64,000 nt of DNA from Microbulbifer elongatus (GTDB taxonomy: Bacteria; Pseudomonadota; Gammaproteobacteria; Pseudomonadales; Cellvibrionaceae): contig NZ_CP088953.1 in assembly GCF_021165935.1 (NCBI RefSeq), forward strand, positions 186,001-250,000, written 5' to 3'. A model generated the notes under the pieces. The model was not told the origin of the DNA. It did no database searches and was given only the letters and a program-made list of their open reading frames with translations. The translations under genes and the position numbers were made by a program. Positions 26,655-34,798 of this stretch are shown here, piece by piece (the stretch's first letter is position 1; each line of letters begins with the position of its first letter).

Positions 26655-28080
26655 CGTAATGCTGTTCACTTAAGCGGAGCAGCACGACGATTCACCGGAT
26701 AGCGGGTTTTGCTGATCTTTACCGTCCTCGGCCTAGAAGGCCGAGGACGGTCCTCTAAAAACAGGTTCCCAATCCCCGCCCTAAGCTCCGATAAGCGCGC
26801 TCCAGTCCTTGATAATGGCTGAGCCGCGGCCATGACAATCAGCTGCGCAGCAATATACTGGCATGCGAACTTAAAGCGTATCCTGGCTGGGTTTCCCCCG
26901 TGAGCGACCGCTGCCTGGCTTGCCTCTCGACGTATCACGTTGTACGCCAACAGTAGCCCCCACACTTCCTGATAAACCAGTTCCACGGTCTTGCTACGTA
27001 GGGTGACGGCGTTGTGCTGCATGGAACTTTTGATGTCACGGAAGCCGATTTCGATTTCCCAGCGCTCTTGGTAGAGCTTCGCAACGGCTTTAGTGCCATA
27101 AGTATCTGCCGGTAGCCAGGTAAATACCGTTTTGTTTTTGCCATTATGCTTGTAGCTCACTGCTCGAACTTCCCAGTACTCGGGAAGGGCCGGATTGCGC
27201 TTCCGAGCCTGGGGGGAGACCTTCATTCGCAGTAGTCGATCATTTTTGTTGTAGACCTCCACTGTCTCACTGACCAGGCCTTTGCGCTCGGGGATCAGCC
27301 AGTGGCGTTGCGTGTTCTGATCCGCCCACCGCAGCAAAAGGTCTGCACTCCAAAAACCCTTATCAAACAGGGTTACGGAGGCTTCCGGCACCTGATTCAT
27401 AAACTCATCGGCCAGGCGTATTTCGCTGCGTCGGTAAGGGCTTAGCTCTGCATTCAGAAGTACATGTGAACGTACGTTCATTAGAGCAACCAGGCGCATA
27501 AGAGGGTACGGAGTTTGCCGGTTTGTGCTCGTGTTACCGGAGCCAAAATGATCTCGCAGCTCAGGAGTATCTTGAGTGCGCAACAGCGCGCCATCGACAG
27601 CGAGAACTTGCAATCCTCGCCATTCATCTTCGGGGTAACGCTCATGTCCCCAGTGCACCCCGGTACGTTGAAATAGCCACTGAACGGGGTTAGCACCAAG
27701 ACGCTGTCGCGCCTTTGATACCCCGCTTGGGGCCAACAGGCTATCGTTCGCGAGCCCCTGAGCACAGATATTGAGCCTGCGGGCAACTTCTGAGACCGGT
27801 TCATTCCTGAACAGGGCCATGCCCAGCACGAGCCAGAGTACCTGATCGGCGGGAAGTCGACGGCGGCGAATAGTGGCTTGCGAGGATAACTGCAGAGCGG
27901 AATCCACCCATTCAACGGGAATGTTCTGGGTGAAGGTACTCAGGTCACAGAAGGACTGGAGGGCATCAATATCGAAGAGAGACTGCTGAAGAGACACAAA
28001 AAAATCCGGTTTCCTGATCTGGAAACCGGATTTTCCGGGGCCCCACCTTAGGCTGCAATGCTTAAGTGAACAGCATTACG
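26655..28080 (-). mobile_element. Insertion sequence of the IS4 family
   Basis: The 1426-bp element is bounded by perfect 21-bp inverted repeats starting CGTAATGCTGTTCACTTAAG (26655-26675 and, inverted, 28060-28080). It encodes one transposase on the minus strand. GCATTGCCC abuts the left end and GCACTGCCC the right end if the outermost base pair of the repeats is counted as target; this is a 9-bp imperfect target duplication. The flanks AAAAAAACCGCGC and GCCCGGTCTTTTT look like the two halves of one terminator hairpin, so the element seems to have inserted into the terminator after adhC. A hairpin near the right end (28005-28035) could block read-in transcription. Confidence 0.9.
26666..27997 (-). 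CDS. IS4-family transposase
   Basis: This 443-residue DDE transposase has the diagnostic IS4 C1 signature LYQERWEIEIGFRDIKSSMQ, which fits Y-x2-R-x3-E-x6-K and supplies the catalytic glutamate. The catalytic aspartates are expected in QVLAVDGALL-type and LFDKGFWSADLL segments, both visible. An N-terminal IS4 domain (DALQSFCDLSTFTQNIPVEW) and an all-beta insertion before the C1 region are also present. The start is GTG. The frame is intact from end to end with intact terminal repeats, so the element may still be active. Confidence 0.95.
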   Translation of the reverse strand: MSLQQSLFDIDALQSFCDLSTFTQNIPVEWVDSALQLSSQATIRRRRLPADQVLWLVLGMALFRNEPVSEVARRLNICAQGLANDSLLAPSGVSKARQRLGANPVQWLFQRTGVHWGHERYPEDEWRGLQVLAVDGALLRTQDTPELRDHFGSGNTSTNRQTPYPLMRLVALMNVRSHVLLNAELSPYRRSEIRLADEFMNQVPEASVTLFDKGFWSADLLLRWADQNTQRHWLIPERKGLVSETVEVYNKNDRLLRMKVSPQARKRNPALPEYWEVRAVSYKHNGKNKTVFTWLPADTYGTKAVAKLYQERWEIEIGFRDIKSSMQHNAVTLRSKTVELVYQEVWGLLLAYNVIRREASQAAVAHGGNPARIRFKFACQYIAAQLIVMAAAQPLSRTGARLSELRAGIGNLFLEDRPRPSRPRTVKISKTRYPVNRRAAPLK

Positions 28081-28151
28081 CACTGCCCGGTCTTTTTATG
28101 TGTACCGCTTAGTTCAGGGGGATGCACTTCGTCGACCCTCCGCAGTACTGG

Positions 28152-28172
28152 ATCCCGGATCAAGTCCGGGAT
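28152..28172. repeat. Short palindrome ATCCCGGA-loop-TCCGGGAT
   Basis: ATCCCGGA and TCCGGGAT form a perfect 8-bp stem around TCAAG, followed by GACG, 22 bp after the trpC stop. From memory, this ATCCCGGATCAAGTCCGGGAT motif occurs as a dispersed palindrome in many proteobacteria. It may act as the trpC 3'-end structure, but no T run follows on the minus strand. Confidence 0.55.
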
Positions 28173-28193
28173 GACGGGGGAGCCAGCGACGGA

Positions 28194-28988
28194 TCAGTTA
28201 AACAGCTCCATCAGGCGGCGGCCCGGTTCTTGCTCGCGCATAAAAGCTTCACCCACCAGGAAGGTATCCACATTGTGACCGCGCATGGCCGCTACGTCGT
28301 CGGTAGTGTGGATACCGCTTTCGGTGACCACGATACGGTCATCGGGAATCCGGTCCAGCAGTCCAAAGGTGGTTTCCAGCTGCACCTCAAAGGTATGCAG
28401 ATTGCGGTTGTTGATGCCGATCAGGCGGTTAGGTAGTTTCAGCGCGCGCTCCAGTTCCTCGCGATCGTGCACTTCCACCAGCACGTCCAGCCCCAGTTCC
28501 AGCGCCAGGTCATTCAGGCTGGTGAGCTGCGTGTCGTCCAGACAGGCGGCGATCAGTAGGATGCAGTCGGCACCGATGGCACGGGCCTCGTACACCTGAT
28601 ACGGATCCACGATAAAATCCTTGCGGATGACCGGCAGGCGCACCGCATTGCGAGCCTGCTGCAGATACTCGTCTGCCCCCTGGAAAAAATCCACATCGGT
28701 GAGCACGGACAGACAGGCGGCACCGCCCTTTTCGTAGCTGGTGGCTATTTCTGCGGGAATAAAGTCTTCGCGGATCACCCCCTTGCTCGGGGAGGCTTTT
28801 TTGATTTCCGCGATGACCGCCGCTTCACCGGCGTTGCGCTTGGCCTCAATCGCTTTCACAAACCCGCGACAGGGCGGCTGCTTGAGGGCGCGCTGCTGCA
28901 TCTCATCCTGACTGACCTGTTTCTTGCGCTCGGCCACTTCTTCCCATTTGCGCTCGACGATGGCTTTCAGAATTGTTGGGGTATTCAT
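28194..28988 (-). CDS. trpC: Indole-3-glycerol phosphate synthase
   Basis: The 264-residue TIM-barrel enzyme has the family signatures: [13 protein letters not shown] with the catalytic lysine, [51 protein letters not shown] and [12 protein letters not shown]. It closes the indole ring from carboxyphenylaminodeoxyribulose phosphate in tryptophan synthesis. It is monofunctional, not fused to TrpF. The gene starts 4 nt after trpD and so is translated from the same message. It is the last gene of the cluster here; trpB, trpA and trpF are not in the window. An insertion sequence lies just downstream. Confidence 0.98.
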   Translation of the reverse strand: MNTPTILKAIVERKWEEVAERKKQVSQDEMQQRALKQPPCRGFVKAIEAKRNAGEAAVIAEIKKASPSKGVIREDFIPAEIATSYEKGGAACLSVLTDVDFFQGADEYLQQARNAVRLPVIRKDFIVDPYQVYEARAIGADCILLIAACLDDTQLTSLNDLALELGLDVLVEVHDREELERALKLPNRLIGINNRNLHTFEVQLETTFGLLDRIPDDRIVVTESGIHTTDDVAAMRGHNVDTFLVGEAFMREQEPGRRLMELFN

Positions 28989-28992
28989 TACT

Positions 28993-30027
28993 TCACTCTT
29001 TGAATGCGCTGGTAAAGGCGGCCAGCTCGTTAATCTTTTCTCCGGCGAGGCCGCTGTAGATGGCGTCCTGCGCCATGCTCACCCCTTCCGCCCGGCTTGC
29101 GGCCACACCACTCACGTAGATGGCCATGCCGGCATTCATGGCAATGATATCAGCTGCCTTGTCCCCCGCGGCGGTTTCACGCTTGCCGAGGGCGTCGCGG
29201 ATCAGCGCCAGAGATTCTTCGGAGCCTTCCACACACAGCCCGTCCAGGTTCTGCCGCTCGATACCGAAATCCTCCGGGGCGATGGTGACTTTTTTCAGCT
29301 CACCGTTCTTCAGTTCCCAACCGCGGGTTTCCGCCGCGAGGCTCACTTCGTCCAGACCATCGTCACTGTGCAGCACCAGCACATGCTCGGAACCGAGAGT
29401 CTGCAATACTTCCGCCAGCATGCGGCTGTAGTGCGGATCGTACACTCCGATCACCTGGCGCTTTACGCCGGCGGGGTTGGTCAACGGCCCCAGCAGATTG
29501 AATATCGTGCGCAGACCCAGCGCTTTACGCGGGCCAATGGCGTGGCGCATGGCGCTGTGATAGCTGGGCGCAAACATAAAGCCCACCCCCACGCCGTCGA
29601 TACAGCGGGCGACCTGTTCCGGGGTCAGGGGAAGGTAGATACCGGCTTTTTCCAGCAGGTCTGCAGAGCCGGAGGAGGAAGAAACCGAACGGTTGCCGTG
29701 TTTGGCCACCTTGGCCCCGGCGGCAGCGGCGACAAAGCTGGAAGCGCTGGAGACGTTGAACAGGTTGGCCCCGTCTCCACCGGTACCGACGATATCCACC
29801 GCGTTGGTCTCATCGATCTCGACCTTGGTGCACAATTCGCGCATCACCTCCACCGCGCCGGTGATTTCCTCCACGGATTCACCACCCATGCGCAGGGCCA
29901 CCAGAAAGGCACCAATCTGCGCGTCTTCCGCTTCTCCGCGCATAATCTGGCCCATGGCCTCGCGCATTTCTCCGCGGGTGAGATGCTCACCTTCGACCAG
30001 CTTTCCGATGGCCTGTTGGATATTCAT
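28993..30027 (-). CDS. trpD: Anthranilate phosphoribosyltransferase
   Basis: The 344-residue protein has the signature phosphoribosyl-pyrophosphate loop [17 protein letters not shown] and the anthranilate/metal-binding [18 protein letters not shown], followed by [20 protein letters not shown] and NLLGPLTNP. It transfers the phosphoribosyl group to anthranilate in tryptophan synthesis. Length is normal for a monofunctional TrpD. It is separated from trpG by a 213-bp gap that contains a structured inverted-repeat element (30097-30200), unusual inside this otherwise tight operon. GGGAAGGGG precedes the ATG. Confidence 0.98.
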   Translation of the reverse strand: MNIQQAIGKLVEGEHLTRGEMREAMGQIMRGEAEDAQIGAFLVALRMGGESVEEITGAVEVMRELCTKVEIDETNAVDIVGTGGDGANLFNVSSASSFVAAAAGAKVAKHGNRSVSSSSGSADLLEKAGIYLPLTPEQVARCIDGVGVGFMFAPSYHSAMRHAIGPRKALGLRTIFNLLGPLTNPAGVKRQVIGVYDPHYSRMLAEVLQTLGSEHVLVLHSDDGLDEVSLAAETRGWELKNGELKKVTIAPEDFGIERQNLDGLCVEGSEESLALIRDALGKRETAAGDKAADIIAMNAGMAIYVSGVAASRAEGVSMAQDAIYSGLAGEKINELAAFTSAFKE

Positions 30028-30096
30028 TATTTTCCCCTTCCCTAAGAATTAAGCTTCCCGGGGTTCGCAAAAACGCCGATGTCTAACGCTAAGGCG

Positions 30097-30200
30097 CTGA
30101 TACCGGTATCCGTTTGCGAGACCTTCCGCGAGAGGGACCTCGCGGAAGAGCCCCCATGGATGGGTTCACGGCGTGTCTCGCAAACGGATACCGGTAGCAG
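30097..30200 (+). repeat. Structured inverted-repeat element A (between trpD and trpG)
   Basis: The 26-nt outer arms (30097-30122 and 30175-30200, core TACCGGTATCCGTTTGCGAG) pair with one mismatch. Inside are a perfect 10-bp hairpin, CTTCCGCGAG/CTCGCGGAAG with loop AGGGAC, and CCCATGGATGGG (30153-30164). The order of parts matches elements B, C and D, although the stem sequences differ. On the plus strand the loops carry GGA or GGGA. Confidence 0.8.
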
Positions 30201-30240
30201 CACCGCCACCAGCCCATCTATGGAGCACCAACCCAATACC

Positions 30241-30819
30241 TCAAGACTCCAAAAAATTCCGCAACATATCGTGCCCATGCTGGGTCAGAATCGACTCCGG
30301 ATGGAACTGCACCCCTTCGATCGGCAGCTCGCGATGACGAACGCCCATGATCTCGTCGATCTCACCGTCTTCAGTCTCGGTCCAGGCAGTGACTTCCAGA
30401 CAATCCGGCAGACTGCCCTTGTCCACCACCAGCGAGTGATAGCGGGTGGCCTCGAACGGATTGGAGAGACCGTTAAATACACCGAGATTGCTGTGAATAA
30501 TCGGCGAGGTCTTGCCGTGCATCACTTCCCCGGCGCGCACCACGCGACCGCCAAACACCTGGCCAATACTCTGGTGGCCCAGGCAGATGCCGAGAATGGG
30601 CAGCTTGCCCGCATAGGTGCGGATGGTCTCCATGGAGATGCCCGCTTCGTTCGGTGTGCAGGGGCCCGGTGAGATTACGATTTTCTCCGGGTTCAGCTTT
30701 TCAATATCCGCAACGGTAATTTCATCATTGCGCTTGACCACAACCTCCGCCCCCAACTCCGCCAGGTACTGCACGATGTTGAAGGTGAAGGAGTCGTAGT
30801 TGTCGATCATCAGGATCAT
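30241..30819 (-). CDS. trpG: Anthranilate synthase component II (glutamine amidotransferase)
   Basis: The 192-residue class I amidotransferase has [16 protein letters not shown], the oxyanion strand [13 protein letters not shown], the catalytic cysteine in [13 protein letters not shown] and the His-Glu pair in [13 protein letters not shown]. It hydrolyses glutamine and delivers ammonia to TrpE; the same subunit may also serve p-aminobenzoate synthesis. Its ATG overlaps the stop of the ion-channel gene by 4 nt (ATGA type), so translation is coupled to that gene rather than to trpE. Element A lies between its stop and trpD. Confidence 0.98.
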   Translation of the reverse strand: MILMIDNYDSFTFNIVQYLAELGAEVVVKRNDEITVADIEKLNPEKIVISPGPCTPNEAGISMETIRTYAGKLPILGICLGHQSIGQVFGGRVVRAGEVMHGKTSPIIHSNLGVFNGLSNPFEATRYHSLVVDKGSLPDCLEVTAWTETEDGEIDEIMGVRHRELPIEGVQFHPESILTQHGHDMLRNFLES

Positions 30820-31673
30820 GGTTCGCTTCCTTTCTCATCTCCCAGGTCACCCAGGCGCTTCTGCAGCCGGGCGAGTGACTCCTGGGTTGCGCGGAGCTCG
30901 CGCAGAATTTCGGTTTGGCTGGGGGGCATGGCCAGTTCGTCCAGGCGACGCAGCTTGGCTTCTTCCAGATTATTCAGCACCACCCCGATAAACAGGTTGA
31001 TCATCACAAACGCACCCATCACCACAAAGCTCAGGAAATAAATCCAGCTGTACGGCATGGATTCCATCGCGGTGTACATGATGTCGGTCCAGTCCTCAAA
31101 GGTGACAATGCGGAACAGGCTCAACAGGGCGATGGGCAGATTGCGCCAGTGGGTGGGGTCGATTTCGTGAAACAGGAAGTAACCGGCCACCCCGTAAATA
31201 TAAAAAATGATTCCCATCAGCAGGCTGATATGGAACATGCTCGGCAGACTGCGCAGCAGGGTGTCTACCAGCAGGCGCAGCTCCGGGAACGCGGACACAA
31301 GGCGCAATACCCGCAGCACCCGCACCAGGCGCGCCAGTGTGGCCATGGGCCCCGCTGCCGGGATCAGGCTCAGCACGATGATGGAGAAATCAAACACGTT
31401 CCAGCCATTGGCAAAATAGCGCCAGGGGCGATTGCCGTGGGCGGCCATCTTGATGGCCGCCTCCAGCATAAACGCACCCAGGATCAGCTGGTTAATGCCG
31501 TGCAGGGTGCTGCTGAAACGCTCCAATACCCAGGTGGAGGTTTCCAGCCCCACCACCACGGCGTTCACCGAGATCAGGGCGATAATCACCTGATTGAAAA
31601 TCGGTGTATCGACCAGCCGGCGACACTGTTCAGCAAAACTACGCTTCTGCCCTACTGAAATTTCACTATTCAT
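30816..31673 (-). CDS. Voltage-gated sodium-channel-like ion transporter (BacNav type)
   Basis: The roughly 285-residue protein has six membrane segments in one repeat, as in bacterial sodium channels. The S4 voltage sensor shows regularly spaced arginines ([14 protein letters not shown]). The pore helix and filter are [15 protein letters not shown] with Glu193, comparable to the TLESW filter of NaChBac. S6 is [22 protein letters not shown]-terminal coiled coil ([20 protein letters not shown]) fits the tetramer bundle of this family. It should sit in the inner membrane as a homotetramer. The ATG at 31673 is assumed; a TTG at 31691 is possible. It lies 36 nt after trpE and overlaps trpG, so it is locked into the trp transcript. 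Confidence 0.9.
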   Translation of the reverse strand: MNSEISVGQKRSFAEQCRRLVDTPIFNQVIIALISVNAVVVGLETSTWVLERFSSTLHGINQLILGAFMLEAAIKMAAHGNRPWRYFANGWNVFDFSIIVLSLIPAAGPMATLARLVRVLRVLRLVSAFPELRLLVDTLLRSLPSMFHISLLMGIIFYIYGVAGYFLFHEIDPTHWRNLPIALLSLFRIVTFEDWTDIMYTAMESMPYSWIYFLSFVVMGAFVMINLFIGVVLNNLEEAKLRRLDELAMPPSQTEILRELRATQESLARLQKRLGDLGDEKGSEP

Positions 31674-31709
31674 CGGTTCAACTGCTTCCAATGGATCAAG
31701 AAAAATAAG

Positions 31710-33191
31710 TTATTGCCCGGTGGCGATGGCCACGGCGCGGAACAGTGCCCGCGCCTTGTTCATGGTCTCGTCCCATTCGGATTGCGGATCGGAATCCGCG
31801 ACCAGGCCGGCGCCGGCCTGCACATACACTTTTTCGTCCTTGATCACCGCGGTGCGAATCGCGATGGCGGTATCCATGTTGCCGTTCCACGCCAGGTAGC
31901 CCACGGCACCGCCGTAGACACCGCGTTTTTCCGGTTCCAGTTCGTCAATAATTTCCATGGCGCGAATCTTGGGCGCGCCGGACAGGGTGCCTGCCGGATG
32001 GGCCGCACGCAGGGCATCAATGGCGTGCAGCTCCGGTTTAATCTTGCCGGTCACATTGGAGACGATGTGCATCACGTGGGAGTACCGCTCCACCACCATT
32101 TTTTCCGTGACCTGCACGGTGCCGGTCTGAGCGACGCGGCCCACATCGTTGCGGCCGAGGTCGATCAGCATCAGGTGCTCGGCGATCTCTTTCGGGTCCG
32201 CCAGCAGGTCTTGCTCCAGCGCCAGATCCTGCGCTTCGGTGGCGCCGCGGCGGCGGGTACCGGCGATCGGGCGCACGGTCATATCGCCGTCTTCCAGGTG
32301 CACCAGGATCTCCGGGCTGGAACCCACCACCTGGTGGTCCCCCAGATCGAGGAAGTACATATATGGAGACGGATTCAGGCTGCGCAAGGCGCGGTACAGA
32401 TTGAGCGGTGGTACGGTAAACGGCGCGGACAGGCGCTGGGACGGCACTACCTGCATCACGTCGCCGGCGAGGATGTAATCCTTGACCTTGTGTACGCCCT
32501 GTTTGAAGGCATCTTCGCCGAAATGGGAGGTAAAGGTGTCCTCGGCGGTGTGATCGCCGTCGATACCGAGGGGTTCGACGCTGTCGAGCGGCTGCGACAG
32601 CTGACCCACCAGCTCGTCTAGGCGGCGCTGGGCGGTTTCAAAGGCATCCCCCTGCTCCGGATCGGCGTGCACGATAAACAGCACGGCACCGGCGAGGTTG
32701 TCGAACACCACCAGCTCGTCGCTGACCATCAGCAGGATATCCGGGTTACCGAGGGTATCCGGCGGGCAGCTGTCGGCGAGTTTGGGCTCGATATAGCGCA
32801 CGACGTCGTAGCCGAAGTACCCCACCAGTCCGCCGTTGAAGCGCGGCAGGCCGTCTATCTCCGGCACTTTATAGCGTCCGCGGAACTCCTCGACGAAGGC
32901 CAGAGGGTCTTCAACGGTGTGCTGCTCGACGATTTTTCCGTCGCGCTCGACCACAACATCGTACCCGGTCACTTTCAGTACGGTGCGGGCGGGCAGGCCG
33001 ATAATGGAGTAGCGCCCCCACTTTTCCCCGCCCTGCACGGACTCCAGCAGGTAGCTGTAGCGACCGCCATCGCGGGCGGCGAGCTTCATGTAGGTGGTGA
33101 GTGGGGTCTCTATGTCTGCCAGTACGCGGCGGACCAGAGGTATGCGGTTAAATCCTTTAGACGCAAGTTGGGCGTATTCGCTGGGGGTCAT
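31710..33191 (-). CDS. trpE: Anthranilate synthase component I
   Basis: The 493-residue protein has the N-terminal feedback site region ([20 protein letters not shown], a LLES-type tryptophan-binding motif) and the chorismate-binding C-terminal domain: [70 protein letters not shown] and [10 protein letters not shown]. It converts chorismate to anthranilate with ammonia from TrpG. I searched the upstream region for a leader peptide with consecutive Trp codons and did not see one. In Pseudomonas, gph and rpe lie just upstream; here gph is absent and two structured repeats occupy the gap. The downstream gene encodes an ion channel instead of trpG. Confidence 0.98.
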   Translation of the reverse strand: MTPSEYAQLASKGFNRIPLVRRVLADIETPLTTYMKLAARDGGRYSYLLESVQGGEKWGRYSIIGLPARTVLKVTGYDVVVERDGKIVEQHTVEDPLAFVEEFRGRYKVPEIDGLPRFNGGLVGYFGYDVVRYIEPKLADSCPPDTLGNPDILLMVSDELVVFDNLAGAVLFIVHADPEQGDAFETAQRRLDELVGQLSQPLDSVEPLGIDGDHTAEDTFTSHFGEDAFKQGVHKVKDYILAGDVMQVVPSQRLSAPFTVPPLNLYRALRSLNPSPYMYFLDLGDHQVVGSSPEILVHLEDGDMTVRPIAGTRRRGATEAQDLALEQDLLADPKEIAEHLMLIDLGRNDVGRVAQTGTVQVTEKMVVERYSHVMHIVSNVTGKIKPELHAIDALRAAHPAGTLSGAPKIRAMEIIDELEPEKRGVYGGAVGYLAWNGNMDTAIAIRTAVIKDEKVYVQAGAGLVADSDPQSEWDETMNKARALFRAVAIATGQ

Positions 33192-33500
33192 GGCGACTCC
33201 GGTGTATGCAATGCGTTGAGTTTTGTATTCGGGTCTGGATTGCGCATGAGTTGTGAAATCCTACCCGTGAGAGAGGCGCCCGTCGGACCAGTTCCTGGTC
33301 TTCAGGCTTTAAGGATCAGTGGCGCCATCGCCAGCTGTTGATGTGGGGGGCAGTGCAGTTCAATGTCAGAATCTCGCAGCGTCGAGTTGCTTCCCTGTAT
33401 TCCGGCGAGCAAGTGTACAAATCTCTGGTAGAGGCGGCAAGCTTGGGATTTTGTGGTTCTTTCGGTGGTTCGTCAGGCTCTTTTCACTTTCAGTGGCGCC

Positions 33501-33605
33501 GAGGCACCGGGTAGGGCTTTTCGGAATCGCTGTGAATACATCCCTGTACGCTCCGGCGGCGACGTCCTGTCGCCGACGGTTCCGAAAAGCCCTACCCGGC
33601 ACCTC
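33501..33605 (-). repeat. Structured inverted-repeat element B
   Basis: The 26-nt arms (33501-33526, 33580-33605; CACCGGGTAGGGCTTTTCGG) pair except at two adjacent positions. The 53-nt core carries two hairpins: TACA-TCCC-TGTA and CGGCGAC-GTCCT-GTCGCCG. On the minus strand the first hairpin reads GTACAGGGATGTA and the second has AGGAC in its loop. Part order and spacing equal those of element D, while stems differ by compensating changes. Confidence 0.85.
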
Positions 33606-33690
33606 AGCTTAGATTCCGGCTTTCATATTCTGCAATAAGTCGGCTGTACGCCCCTCTTCGCTGCTACAAGGCAACGAAATACAAATCGAA

Positions 33691-33881
33691 GCTGGAGTGC
33701 CGGGTAAGGGTTTTTGAAAGCGTCGCAAACAGGATGTTTGCGCCGCAGCGTTTAGGGGTTAGACAAGCGTTTGCGAAGCATTGCTTCGCGCGCAGTCTAA
33801 CGACACCAATCTATGATTGGTGGCCGGCCCCGCTCGCGGGGGTTCACAGCGGTTTCAAAAACCCTTACCCGGTGCTCCAGC
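33691..33881 (+). repeat. Structured inverted-repeat element C, expanded
   Basis: The 29-nt arms (33691-33719 and 33853-33881; GGGTAAGGGTTTTTGAAA) pair except at the same two positions as in B and D. Within lie GCAAAC-AGGAT-GTTTGC (33725-33741), GTTAGAC/GTCTAAC (33758-33764, 33795-33801) enclosing GCGAAGC-ATT-GCTTCGC, then CACCAAT/ATTGGTG (33804-33822) and CCCCGC/GCGGGG (33828-33841). It is the B/D layout in the opposite orientation, with about 80 extra bp of nested hairpins. Confidence 0.85.
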
Positions 33882-33914
33882 GCCACAGCGGGTATTCAGG
33901 GCACCTGACCCAAC

Positions 33915-34583
33915 TCAGGCCTGCGCCAACTCTGAACGCATCACCTTGATCACTTCCGCATAGTCATCCGCGTTGAAGATGGCGGAGCCGGCGACGAAGC
34001 TATCGGCGCCGGCCTGGGCGATTTCGCGGATGTTGTCTTTGGTGACACCGCCGTCGATCTCGAGGCGGATATCGAGGCCGGAGTCGTCGATGAGTTTGCG
34101 GGCTTCCTTCAGTTTGCCGAGGGTGGCGGGAATAAATTTCTGGCCGCCGAAGCCGGGGTTGACGGACATGAGGAGGATCATGTCGAGTTTATCGAGTACG
34201 TATTTGGCGGCGTCGAGGCTGGAGGCGGGGTTGAATACGAGGCCGGCCTTACAGCCCAGGGACTGGATCAGTTGCAGGGAGCGGTCGACGTGTTTACTGG
34301 CTTCCGGGTGGAAGGTGATGTAGGTGGCGCCGGCGTCGGCGAACATGCGGATCATGTCGTCGACGGGTTCGACCATGAGGTGGACGTCGATGGGGGCGGT
34401 GACGCCGTGGTTGCGGAGCGCCTTGCAGACCATGGGGCCGATGGTGAGGTTGGGGACGTAGTGGTTGTCCATTACGTCGAAGTGCACCCAGTCGGCGCCG
34501 GCGGCGAGGACGCTGTCAACTTCTTCACCCAGGCGGGCAAAGTTGGCGGAGAGGATGGAGGGTGCGATTTTGTAGTCTGGCAT
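33915..34583 (-). CDS. rpe: Ribulose-phosphate 3-epimerase
   Basis: This 222-residue TIM-barrel protein has the family signatures [64 protein letters not shown] and [12 protein letters not shown], which together supply the metal-binding His and Asp residues and the phosphate site. It interconverts ribulose 5-phosphate and xylulose 5-phosphate in the pentose-phosphate pathway. The usual downstream partner gph (phosphoglycolate phosphatase) is missing. Structured repeats flank the gene on both sides (B and C downstream, D upstream). Confidence 0.97.
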   Translation of the reverse strand: MPDYKIAPSILSANFARLGEEVDSVLAAGADWVHFDVMDNHYVPNLTIGPMVCKALRNHGVTAPIDVHLMVEPVDDMIRMFADAGATYITFHPEASKHVDRSLQLIQSLGCKAGLVFNPASSLDAAKYVLDKLDMILLMSVNPGFGGQKFIPATLGKLKEARKLIDDSGLDIRLEIDGGVTKDNIREIAQAGADSFVAGSAIFNADDYAEVIKVMRSELAQA

Positions 34584-34647
34584 TTTCTCGTCTCGGTGCT
34601 TTGGTTATAGCTCCGGGGTCTTTAGTGTTTTTACGACCGCCGGTAGC

Positions 34648-34758
34648 GGCCGGGCACCGGGTGGAGCTTTTCAGGACCGCGGTGAACCCATCCCTGGGCG
34701 CTTCGGCGCAAACATCCTGTTTGCGACGATCCTGAAAAGCTCCACCCGGCACCCGGCC
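34648..34758 (-). repeat. Structured inverted-repeat element D
   Basis: The 29-nt arms (34648-34676, 34730-34758; CACCGGGTGGAGCTTTTCAG) pair apart from the CA positions also mismatched in B and C. The 53-nt core has CCCA-TCCC-TGGG (34687-34698) and CGCAAAC-ATCCT-GTTTGCG (34707-34725). On the minus strand the loops read AGGGAT and AGGAT. It lies in the 215-bp gap between murU and rpe. Confidence 0.85.
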
Positions 34759-34798
34759 TTCGGTTTGTACTTTTTTACTTCGTAAGCAAACGGGTCCG

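Larger units (their letters stand above)
33192..33914. other. 723-bp gene-free gap between rpe and trpE
   Basis: The gap holds structured repeats B and C and, next to trpE, about 300 bp that must contain the trpE promoter if there is one. Short frames in it have no recognisable product. No remnant of gph is readable. Confidence 0.6.

Noticed and set aside
33192..33500. trp attenuator or Trp-rich leader peptide before trpE
   Set aside because: No run of TGG codons with a paired terminator structure could be found on the minus strand here.
30097..34758. CRISPR array in the trp region repeats
   Set aside because: Only four copies, far apart, in mixed orientations and with varying stems; no regular spacers or cas genes.
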